From: Flavobacterium psychrophilum
GTDB lineage: Bacteria; Bacteroidota; Bacteroidia; Flavobacteriales; Flavobacteriaceae
Reading direction: 5' to 3'
Assembly (NCBI GenBank): GCA_945878515.1
Contig: CAMCTL010000068.1
Span: 1 to 16,252, forward strand
DNA length: 16,252 nucleotides
In this document: positions 1-7,004 of the stretch, in pieces
Layout of the letters: the number at the start of each line of letters is the position of its first letter
How positions within the stretch are numbered: the stretch's first letter is position 1
Translations under genes and position numbers: made by a program
The notes under the pieces: generated by a model
What the model saw: the letters and a program-made list of their open reading frames with translations, nothing else
The model's database searches: none
Told to the model about the DNA's origin: nothing

Positions 1-147
1 GAGCAAATAGAAGCTGCCATACTGGCTTCTGTTCAAAAGGGGAAAACCATTTCATCGGTTATTTATGGGGATGGCAAAGCAGGAATACAAATTGCCAATT
101 TATTAGCCGAATTACCGTTGCAGTTTCATAAAACCATTATGTATTAA
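1..147 (+). CDS. UDP-N-acetylglucosamine 2-epimerase (NeuC/WecB family), C-terminal fragment
   Basis: Only the last 48 codons are in the window; the frame is open from base 1 to TAA at 145-147. The fragment contains a YGDGKAGIQIANLL segment close to its end. This matches the conserved C-terminal YGDGKA motif of hydrolysing and non-hydrolysing UDP-GlcNAc 2-epimerases, which are normally about 370-390 residues. The family converts UDP-GlcNAc to ManNAc (NeuC/LegG type) or UDP-ManNAc (WecB type) in the cytoplasm. The CMP-acylneuraminate synthetase gene about 1 kb downstream favours the nonulosonic-acid (NeuC/LegG) role; this is inference from context. The next start codon lies 30 bp after the stop, so the two genes are probably co-transcribed. 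A synthase gene (neuB-like) would be expected upstream, outside the window. Confidence 0.72.
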   Translation, partial: EQIEAAILASVQKGKTISSVIYGDGKAGIQIANLLAELPLQFHKTIMY

Positions 148-177
148 GATTTTTTATTTAATAACTGGCAAAACATT

Positions 178-1164
178 ATGAGAATCGGTAGTAACCCTCA
201 AAAGAGTGAAGAACAAATTAAATTAACAACCCATCATAGAATAGTAGTGGTTGTTTATATACCTAACGAGGAGGGCTTTTATAAAGATTCTTTCGAGGTG
301 TTTAAGATTTGTCTAAATTCATTGGTTTCAACAATAAATTCTTCAGCCGCAATTACAGTCGTTAACAATGGATCACATAAAAAAGTAATTGATTTTTTGA
401 ACCTTTATTTAGAAAGTAAAAAGATAGACTCCCTAATATCTCACAATACTAATATTGGAAAAATTGATGCATTAATTGGTGCGGCAAGAGGTTCGAGAGA
501 AAAATATATTACCCTTACAGATTCTGATATACTTTTTGTTACGAGTTGGCAAGAAAATGTTGAAAAGGTCTTCTCTAATTTTCCTAATGTAGGTTCCGTT
601 TCACCGATTCCAGTAAGAATAGCTGAAATGTTTGGAACGTCATCAGTTCTAAAGTATATCTTATTGCGGAAAATAAGATTTAAATCAGAACCAATACTAG
701 AAAATTTTGTAGATTACAATCGTTATTTGGAAAGTATTAATTGGGATTTGGAGATTAAAAAAGATAATAAATGGAACGTAGTTGAGAAAAATAAGTGTAA
801 AGCTAACATTGGAAGTGGGCATCAAGTTTTAACTTTAGATAGAGATATTTTTTTTAAAAAAATTCCAACAAATCCATCTTTAACACTAGTTGGTGGAACC
901 TCCGAAAATGATTATGTCGATTTTCCTATAGATAAATCAAATAAGCTTCGTTTGGCGACCTATTATAACTATGCTTTTCACATGGGAAATAAATTAGAAG
1001 ATTGGATGGTTGAAAAACAGAAATTAAATAGAAAAACAGATAAAATTGAAAATGAGCAATTTGATTTTCATTCAACAGATTTGAATAATAGTTATATATA
1101 TAACAAGTATTTTGGGTTTAAAAAAAAAATAATTAAAAAGTTGTTTTATCTTCTTTACAAGTAA
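178..1164 (+). CDS. GT-A type glycosyltransferase (GT2-like), AT-rich
   Basis: 328-residue cytosolic protein with no clear membrane segment. A beta strand at about residues 21-28 (IVVVVYIP), a VVNNGS segment at 61-66 and a DSD triad at 115-117 (LTDSDILF) are the layout of the nucleotide-sugar-binding half of a GT-A fold; the DxD would bind the metal and sugar nucleotide. No family-specific acceptor motif is recognised, so donor and linkage are unknown. The lysine-rich C-terminus, with a KKKIIKK stretch near 317-323, could lie against the membrane. The ATG is preceded by A/T-rich sequence and no Shine-Dalgarno, as usual in Bacteroidota; it lies in the same frame as the upstream stop. The gene sits between the epimerase and the cytidylyltransferase of one sugar pathway and looks more AT-rich than either, which suggests later insertion. 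An A10 run at 1120-1129 lies near the 3' end. Confidence 0.72.
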   Translation: MRIGSNPQKSEEQIKLTTHHRIVVVVYIPNEEGFYKDSFEVFKICLNSLVSTINSSAAITVVNNGSHKKVIDFLNLYLESKKIDSLISHNTNIGKIDALIGAARGSREKYITLTDSDILFVTSWQENVEKVFSNFPNVGSVSPIPVRIAEMFGTSSVLKYILLRKIRFKSEPILENFVDYNRYLESINWDLEIKKDNKWNVVEKNKCKANIGSGHQVLTLDRDIFFKKIPTNPSLTLVGGTSENDYVDFPIDKSNKLRLATYYNYAFHMGNKLEDWMVEKQKLNRKTDKIENEQFDFHSTDLNNSYIYNKYFGFKKKIIKKLFYLLYK

Positions 1165-1168
1165 ACCA

Positions 1169-1867
1169 ATGAAAATTCTAGCCATCATCCCAGCTCGTGG
1201 AGGTTCTAAAGGAGTTCCAAGGAAAAATATCAAGCTTTTAAGCGGAAAACCTTTATTGGCATATACTTCGGATATTGCTTTGCAATCCCATCATTTGGCT
1301 GAAGTTATTGTTTCTACGGATGATAATCAAATTGCCGAAGTGGCCAAAAGTTTGTCATTAACGGTGCCTTTTCTAAGACCTATGGAATTGGCTCAAGATG
1401 CGACGCCAACAATTGATGTGATTATTCATGCCTTGCTTTGGTACCAAAATCAAAATATCTTTTTTGATGCCGTTTGTCTTTTGCAAGTGACAAGCCCATT
1501 TAGAACTGTTACGTTTTTGGATGAAGCTATCGAAAAATTTATTTCGAGCGGTTGTGACTCTTTAATATCGGTGCAAAAAGTGCCACACGAATACAACCCT
1601 CATTGGACATTTGAAGTAAATGAAAATGGAAATTTAAAAATTGCCACAGGCGAAAACGAAATTATCCCCCGCAGACAGGAACTTCCAGTAGCCTACCATA
1701 GAGACGGAAGTATTTATATTACCAAAACCGAGGTGCTTTTAGAAGAGCATTCTTTATACGGGAAAAGTACCGCTTTTATTGAGTCGGATTCTTCGTTTTA
1801 TGTCAATATTGATACTATGGAAGATTGGAAAAGAGCAGAACAAATGATTCAAACAAAAACAAAGTAA
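1169..1867 (+). CDS. neuA: CMP-N-acetylneuraminate (acylneuraminate) cytidylyltransferase, NeuA-like
   Basis: 232 residues, the usual size for single-domain bacterial CMP-sialate synthetases. The enzyme activates a nonulosonic acid with CTP to give the CMP-sugar used by glycosyltransferases. Visible motifs are ARGGSKGVPRKNI at residues 9-21 (CTP-binding loop), LLQVTSPFR at 104-112, RRQELP at 168-173, YHRDGSIY at 176-183 and NIDTMEDW at 213-220, which carries the late acidic residues of the family. The start follows the previous stop by 4 bp and the stop is directly abutted by the next ATG, so the gene is inside an operon. Sequence alone does not tell whether the substrate is neuraminic, legionaminic or another nonulosonic acid, so the symbol means the family, not the exact sugar. 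PseF and LegF are alternatives. Confidence 0.9.
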   Translation: MKILAIIPARGGSKGVPRKNIKLLSGKPLLAYTSDIALQSHHLAEVIVSTDDNQIAEVAKSLSLTVPFLRPMELAQDATPTIDVIIHALLWYQNQNIFFDAVCLLQVTSPFRTVTFLDEAIEKFISSGCDSLISVQKVPHEYNPHWTFEVNENGNLKIATGENEIIPRRQELPVAYHRDGSIYITKTEVLLEEHSLYGKSTAFIESDSSFYVNIDTMEDWKRAEQMIQTKTK

Positions 1868-3568
1868 ATGTGCGGAATTGCAGGAATTATTGGCGAGTAT
1901 GGCGATGATCAATTAGGTGCAATGCTACTAAGTCAGCACCATCGTGGACCTGATGCAACAGGGAAATATTTCGATGAAGGATTCGTTGCTTTAGGACACA
2001 ATCGTTTGGCAATAATTGATTTGTTGCCACAATCTAATCAGCCATTTAGGGATAATTCTGGAAGGTATGTACTGGTTTTTAACGGAGAAATTTATAATTA
2101 TATTGAAATTAAAGCCGCTTTGCAAAACCATTATGTTTTTAAAACCGAATCAGACACAGAGGTTTTGTTAGCTGCCTATATCGTTTACGGAAAAGACTGT
2201 CTGGAAAAATTTAACGGAATGTTTGCCTTTGCCATCTGGGACAGTCAGGATAAAAAATTATTTGCTGCCCGAGACCGGTTTGGCGTTAAACCTTTTTTTT
2301 ACAGTTGTTTCAATGAAAATTTCTATTTTTCGTCAGAAATCAAAGCCATACACGCCGCAGGAATTCCAAAAATATCCAACGATAGGATTTGGGCATCTTA
2401 TTTTGCTTATGGTTCTTATGGTATGCCAAATGAGACGTTTTGGGAACACATCTCGCAATTGCCTGGTGGTCATTTCTTAGAATACGAAAATAATGTTTTA
2501 ACGATAGAAAAATGGTACTATTTTGAAAAAGAAGTAGCCAAACAACCCAAAAATTTATCTTTCAATCAAGCCAAAGATTATTATATTTTGCTTCTTAGAG
2601 ATAGTATAAATTTGCGTTTTAGAGCGGATGTGCCTGTTGGTTTCAATATCAGTGGAGGATTAGATAGTTCAGTATTGTTGGCAACCGTACATGGACAAAA
2701 TATACATAATGAAAATTGCAAAGCCTACACCTTTTATTGCAATGACGCCAAATATGATGAATTGCCGTGGGTTGAAAAAATGATTACTATTACTAAAAAT
2801 CCGTTAAAAAAAGTACTATTTGAATCCAGTGAAGTGGCTGATTATTCTGAAATAATAGCTTCGTATCAGGATGAACCTTACGGAGGAATTCCTACATTGG
2901 CTTATGCTAAAATTTTTGAACAAGCCAGAAAAGACGGCGTGTTAGTATTGCTAGACGGACAAGGAATGGACGAACAATGGGCAGGTTATGATTATTATAC
3001 ACAAACGAATGAAGCAACAATACAAGGTGTAAAAGATTCTCCTTATAAAACCAGCATGCTTTCCGATGCTTTTTTGGCACAAGCAGAGCAACCCGAATAT
3101 CCAAAACCTTTTGACGATGATGTATTGAATAAGCAATATCGAGATTTATTTTACACCAAAATTCCTAGGGCAATGCGGTTTAATGATCGAGTTTCGATGG
3201 CATTTTCTACCGAGTTGAGGGAGCCTTTTTTAGATTATAGGCTGGTTGAATTTGCCTTTTCATTGCCTTTAGACTTTAAAATTAATAAAGGTATCACCAA
3301 ATACATGTTGCACGAAATAGCATTAGATTTTCTTGATGCAGATTTTGTTTTTGATTATAAAAGAATCATACAAACGCCGCAACGAGAGTGGCTGGCATCC
3401 GATCTGAAAAAATGGGTATCAGACAGTTTTGATGCAATAGAAAATTCTCAATATGCCAGCTGGTTTAATAGAGATGCTCTTGATGCGGAATTGCAGCACT
3501 ATTTTGACGGCAATATACAATCTAGTTTTCATATTTGGCAGTGTATTAGTTTGTATGAAATGCTATGA
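1868..3568 (+). CDS. asnB: Asparagine synthase (glutamine-hydrolysing)-type amidotransferase
   Basis: 566 residues, full length for the AsnB family. The N-terminal class II glutaminase domain begins MCGIAGI, so Cys2 becomes the nucleophile after Met removal. It shows HRGPDA (25-30), RLAIID (46-51), NGEIYNY (72-78), SDTEV (95-99) and RDRFGVKP (135-142). The C-terminal synthetase domain has the ATP pyrophosphatase loop SGGLDSS at 262-268. Both active sites therefore look intact. The family transfers glutamine-derived ammonia to an ATP-activated carboxylate. In polysaccharide loci, AsnB homologues are often proposed to amidate uronic or other acidic sugars, and that is the likelier role here than housekeeping asparagine synthesis; this is inferred from context. 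The ATG at 1868 follows the cytidylyltransferase stop with no spacer, which suggests coupled translation. A 134-bp gap follows. Confidence 0.88.
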   Translation: MCGIAGIIGEYGDDQLGAMLLSQHHRGPDATGKYFDEGFVALGHNRLAIIDLLPQSNQPFRDNSGRYVLVFNGEIYNYIEIKAALQNHYVFKTESDTEVLLAAYIVYGKDCLEKFNGMFAFAIWDSQDKKLFAARDRFGVKPFFYSCFNENFYFSSEIKAIHAAGIPKISNDRIWASYFAYGSYGMPNETFWEHISQLPGGHFLEYENNVLTIEKWYYFEKEVAKQPKNLSFNQAKDYYILLLRDSINLRFRADVPVGFNISGGLDSSVLLATVHGQNIHNENCKAYTFYCNDAKYDELPWVEKMITITKNPLKKVLFESSEVADYSEIIASYQDEPYGGIPTLAYAKIFEQARKDGVLVLLDGQGMDEQWAGYDYYTQTNEATIQGVKDSPYKTSMLSDAFLAQAEQPEYPKPFDDDVLNKQYRDLFYTKIPRAMRFNDRVSMAFSTELREPFLDYRLVEFAFSLPLDFKINKGITKYMLHEIALDFLDADFVFDYKRIIQTPQREWLASDLKKWVSDSFDAIENSQYASWFNRDALDAELQHYFDGNIQSSFHIWQCISLYEML

Positions 3569-3702
3569 ATTAAAAAGAGCTATTGTTAGATTTATACTAG
3601 AGCAAAACGATTTACTTAAATAATTACCGGTACTGTATTGACATATTAGTATTGGAATTTTTAACTTAAATTTATTTTTAAATAAATATTTATTAAAAAC
3701 AA

Positions 3703-5097
3703 ATGAAAAAACTTGGAATTGTCATAACAGATGGAGTTGGTTTTCGTAATTTTATTATGAGTAATTTTATTGAAGAAGCCAGTCAAAAGTTTGATGCCAT
3801 TACGATATATTCGGGCTTGCCGCAGCATGCTTATAGCAATGTTACACATCCTTTAGTTACAATCAAGGAACTCGATGTTTTTAAAGAGGGCTACAGTACT
3901 TGGTTCTTCAGAAAATGGAAAGAAGTGGCTCATTTGCAACGTGGACGGGCTTTTTATGGAATGAATGATAACAAAAAAGCAAATTATCCAGGCAATAATT
4001 CACCTACTTCATTGTTAATTAAACTGATTTATTTTGTTACGTATTTTTACAGTTCAAGTCGCTCGATTCTTTTTGCCGAAAAGCTGCAATTCCTTTCCTT
4101 TTCCCGCAACAAGGTCACTTTGTCTTATTTAAAATTATTGCAAGAAGACCGACCAACTCATGTTTTTTTTACCCACCAACGGCCTTCTTATTTAGCCCCA
4201 TTTTTATATGCTGTACTAAAATTGAATATTCCGGCGAGTACTTTTATTTTTAGCTGGGATAATTTAGCGTCAAAAGGCCGCATGCTGGGCACTTTTGACT
4301 TTTATTTGGTTTGGAGTAATTTGATGAAAGAGGAATTATTGACTTTTTATCCAAATGTGACCAATAAACATGTAAAAGTTGTCGGAACACCACAATTTGA
4401 GCCTTATGTCATGCCAAAATATGAAACCAAAATTGAAGAATTCTATACAAAATTTAATTTAAAAGCTGGTTTAAAGATTATTTGTTACAGTTGTGCCGAT
4501 GCATCGATTGGTCAAAATGACCCTATAGTTATTCGATACATTGCACGCGCTATTAGAAATAATACTCTTGCAAAACCAAGTCAATTACTAGTTCGAACTT
4601 CTCCCGCCGAGGATGATACTAGATTCAAAGAAATTAGAGAAGAATTCCCAGAAATTGTCTGGAATGTTCCCAAATGGATGCTCACTCGTAAAAATCATGC
4701 CGAAAGTTGGTCACAGCGCGTGCCTTCTGAAGAGGATATTAAGGACTTACGTTCTTTATTGGAGTATTCTGATTTGAATATTAATATGTGCTCTACAATG
4801 AGTCTCGATTTTATGTTGTTTGACAAACCTGTCATCAATACCGTTTTTGGAAACTTAGAAAACGGATTGTTCAATGATCAAAAGTATTTGAATTATGTGC
4901 ATTTTAAAAGAGTTGTTGATAGTGGCGCCGTTGTTATAGCCAAAGATGAGGACGATTTGATTAAATCCATTAATCAAGCTTTAGAAAATCCTATGGAAAG
5001 AATGATTCAAAGAAAATCAATGATTGATTTGCAAGTTAGTGAGCCACTCGAAGGGACTAGTAGAAGAATCGCCCAAGCTTTGAAGGATATTATTTAA
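3703..5097 (+). CDS. Putative GT-B-fold glycosyltransferase of surface glycan synthesis
   Basis: 464 residues with no signal peptide and no clear membrane helix. The N-terminus (KLGIVITDGVGFRNF) is a Rossmann-like start. A central FSWDNLASKGRM segment (183-194) is followed by YLVWSNLMKEEL (201-212) and VVGTPQFE (226-233). Near the C-terminus, NMCSTMSLDFMLFDKPVI (361-378) resembles the donor-binding helix region of GT-B enzymes and of glycerophosphotransferase-like proteins. This pattern is known in flavobacterial glycan clusters in proteins labelled UDP-glycosyltransferase or of unknown function; donor and acceptor cannot be read from sequence. The ATG is preceded by a very A/T-rich leader that includes a perfect 14-bp palindrome at 3681-3694, possibly just composition. 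The 134-bp gap upstream makes an internal promoter possible, but no consensus was convincing. Confidence 0.6.
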   Translation: MKKLGIVITDGVGFRNFIMSNFIEEASQKFDAITIYSGLPQHAYSNVTHPLVTIKELDVFKEGYSTWFFRKWKEVAHLQRGRAFYGMNDNKKANYPGNNSPTSLLIKLIYFVTYFYSSSRSILFAEKLQFLSFSRNKVTLSYLKLLQEDRPTHVFFTHQRPSYLAPFLYAVLKLNIPASTFIFSWDNLASKGRMLGTFDFYLVWSNLMKEELLTFYPNVTNKHVKVVGTPQFEPYVMPKYETKIEEFYTKFNLKAGLKIICYSCADASIGQNDPIVIRYIARAIRNNTLAKPSQLLVRTSPAEDDTRFKEIREEFPEIVWNVPKWMLTRKNHAESWSQRVPSEEDIKDLRSLLEYSDLNINMCSTMSLDFMLFDKPVINTVFGNLENGLFNDQKYLNYVHFKRVVDSGAVVIAKDEDDLIKSINQALENPMERMIQRKSMIDLQVSEPLEGTSRRIAQALKDII

Positions 5098-5135
5098 CAA
5101 TTCATTTTATTTAATTAAATTGTTGAAGTTTTTTT
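5096..5135 (+). terminator. Possible weak AT-rich terminator hairpin
   Basis: AACAATT at 5096-5102, overlapping the TAA of the preceding gene, is the reverse complement of AATTGTT at 5118-5124. A seven-T run follows at 5129-5135. The stem is 7 bp and AT-rich with a 15-nt loop, so it would be weak and might only partly reduce read-through into the next gene. Composition alone could produce such a pairing. Confidence 0.25.
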
Positions 5136-5185
5136 AATTGAATTAAGTATTTTTGGTTTTTAAACACGTTTAATTCGTATTTATT

Positions 5186-6115
5186 TTGAAAGAAGCAACT
5201 CCTTTTTTATCTGTGGTTTCTCCGGTTTACAAAGCTGAGAAGATTATTCCTTTATTAATTCAAAGGATTGAAAATTCAGTTAGTAAAATCACCAGTAATT
5301 TTGAAATTATATTAGTAGAAGATGGCGGACCAGATAGTTCGTGGGATGTGATAGAAGCGATCGCAAAGACGAATTCTAAAATTAAGGGCATCAAACTAAG
5401 TCGCAACTTTGGTCAACATCCAGCAATTATGGCGGGATTGTCTCAAGCCAATGGCGAATGGATTGTGGTTATGGATTGTGATTTACAAGACCAACCTGAG
5501 GAAATAGAAAAATTGTATCATAAAGCGTTGGAAGGATTTGATATAGTTTTGGCCAAAAGAAAAAATAGAAAAGACGGTTTTTTAAAAAAAATGACTTCCT
5601 CGTTTTTTTACAAAATTTATGGGTATTTTACAGATACTGAATATGATAATGAGGTGGCCAATTTTGGTGTTTATCATAACAAAGTAATTCAATCTATCCT
5701 AGAAATTTCGGACACAATTAAATTTTTTCCTCTCTTTGTGAAATTTGTTGGTTACAAATCGACCTCAATTATTGTAGAGCACGCCGAAAGAGCCGAAGGA
5801 AGTACGAGTTACAGTTTTGCTAAATTATTGAGTTTGGCTTTCAATACAATAATTTCATTCTCAAATAAACCGTTGAAATTGTTTGTGAAATTTGGATTGA
5901 CCATCTCTACTTTATCATTTATTATTGGTATGTACAATATTTATTTGGCATTGACCAATCAGATAGCCGTTCTTGGCTACAGTTCGATATTTGTTTCTAT
6001 CTGGTTTCTGTCGGGAGTAATCATTACCACAATAGGAGTTACCGGAATATATGTAGGAAAAATATTTGACCAAACAAAGAATAGACCTGTATATATAATT
6101 GATAGAATTATTTAA
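5186..6115 (+). CDS. ArnC/DPM1-type polyprenyl-phosphate glycosyltransferase (GT2), TTG start
   Basis: 309 residues. GT2 catalytic domain at 1-230 with SVVSPVYKAE (9-18), VEDGGPDSS (44-52), LSRNFGQHPAIMAGL (71-85) and DCDLQDQPEE (97-106), followed by two membrane helices at about 234-256 and 267-291. This is the layout of enzymes that put a sugar on undecaprenyl or dolichyl phosphate at the cytoplasmic face. GQHxAIMAG and the HAERxxGxSxYSF-like segment (199-211) resemble ArnC more than GtrB, as I recall those sequences. The start is set by the reading frame: a TAA lies in frame at 5171-5173, no ATG occurs before residue 82, and TTG at 5186 is the best start, with ATT just upstream the only other candidate. 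The formyltransferase gene starts 10 bp after the stop, so the enzyme probably handles the amino sugar made by the next two genes. Confidence 0.87.
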   Translation: MKEATPFLSVVSPVYKAEKIIPLLIQRIENSVSKITSNFEIILVEDGGPDSSWDVIEAIAKTNSKIKGIKLSRNFGQHPAIMAGLSQANGEWIVVMDCDLQDQPEEIEKLYHKALEGFDIVLAKRKNRKDGFLKKMTSSFFYKIYGYFTDTEYDNEVANFGVYHNKVIQSILEISDTIKFFPLFVKFVGYKSTSIIVEHAERAEGSTSYSFAKLLSLAFNTIISFSNKPLKLFVKFGLTISTLSFIIGMYNIYLALTNQIAVLGYSSIFVSIWFLSGVIITTIGVTGIYVGKIFDQTKNRPVYIIDRII

Positions 6116-6125
6116 TTAATAACGT

Positions 6126-7004
6126 ATGAAGATTTCATTGTTTTTGATGACAAATAAAGGCTATCAAGTTTTAAAAGCTGTAGTTGAAAATAGTTTTATT
6201 CAAAATGTTGATAAAGTTATTATTGGTTTAGACAAATCTGTACAAAACGATTATAGTAATGAAATTAAAGCGCTTTGTGAAAAACATAAAATAGAATTTT
6301 TTTTTTCAAACCAAAATTTTGAGATTGTTTCTCCTTTTTCCATAGCTATATCTTGGCGTTGGATTGTAAATTTAAAAGACAGTAAGTTAATAGTTCTACA
6401 CGATTCAATTTTGCCAAAATATAGAGGCTTTGCACCATTGGTTAATGCTTTAATCAATAAAGAAGATTTTATTGGAGTTACGGCCTTATTCGCATCATCG
6501 GATTATGATACGGGCTCAATTATTTTACAACGGCAAATTCCAATCACTTACCCAATTAAAATTATTGACGCTATCGAAAAAATTTCCGCCCTTTATTCCG
6601 AAATTGTTATTTCTATCTTTGAAAAAATAAATTCAAATGTTGTTTTGGACTCTTCTGACCAAAAAGAGGAAGAAGCTAGTTATAGTTTATGGCTCGATTC
6701 AGAAGATTATTTTATAAATTGGAATGATTCTTCTACTAAAATAAAAAGATTTATTGATACTGTTGGATATCCCTATCAAGGCGCAAAATGTTTGATAAAT
6801 GGAGAAATTGTAGTCATACATAATGCAACACTTGTTGAAGAAGTAAAAATTGAAAATCGTGATACAGGTAAAGTTATTTTCATTGAAAACAATAAACCGG
6901 TTGTAGTTTGCGGAAGAGGATTATTGCGTATTGAAGAAGCTGAATTTGAAACAACCAAACAAAGTCTATTACCATTAAAAAAATTCCGAACCAGATTCAA
7001 ATGA
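6126..7004 (+). CDS. Sugar N-formyltransferase-like protein (Formyl_trans_N/C)
   Basis: 292 residues in two domains. The N-terminal formyltransferase domain (about 1-165) has HDSILPKYRGFAPL (92-105) and DYDTG (126-130). His92 and Asp128 are 36 residues apart, as are His104 and Asp140 of ArnA. The C-terminal Formyl_trans_C-like domain (about 195-275) has NWNDSSTKIKRFID and GYPYQGAKC segments. The family moves a formyl group from N10-formyltetrahydrofolate to an amine. It is too divergent for a housekeeping methionyl-tRNA formyltransferase, and its place before a WecE-type transaminase suggests a nucleotide-linked 4-amino sugar as acceptor. Oddity: the residue two before His92, usually the catalytic Asn, is Val90. 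The gene also carries a T10 run at 6297-6306 (Phe58-60), where slippage would truncate the protein. Its TGA overlaps the next ATG by 4 bp (ATGA), indicating translational coupling. Confidence 0.82.
   Translation: MKISLFLMTNKGYQVLKAVVENSFIQNVDKVIIGLDKSVQNDYSNEIKALCEKHKIEFFFSNQNFEIVSPFSIAISWRWIVNLKDSKLIVLHDSILPKYRGFAPLVNALINKEDFIGVTALFASSDYDTGSIILQRQIPITYPIKIIDAIEKISALYSEIVISIFEKINSNVVLDSSDQKEEEASYSLWLDSEDYFINWNDSSTKIKRFIDTVGYPYQGAKCLINGEIVVIHNATLVEEVKIENRDTGKVIFIENNKPVVVCGRGLLRIEEAEFETTKQSLLPLKKFRTRFK

Noticed and set aside
1120..1129. An A10 run as a phase-variation tract in the first glycosyltransferase gene.
   Set aside because: It lies about a dozen codons from the stop, so slippage would change only the lysine-rich tail.
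3681..3694. A perfect 14-bp palindrome AATAAATATTTATT just before the ATG at 3703 as an operator.
   Set aside because: It is made only of A and T in an A/T-only stretch, where such palindromes are common; no second copy was seen.
3569..3702. A possible internal promoter, with TAGTATTG at 3647-3654 resembling the Bacteroidota TAnnTTTG element.
   Set aside because: It has one mismatch and no TTTG element lies at the expected distance upstream (the bases ending at 3627 read TTAC).
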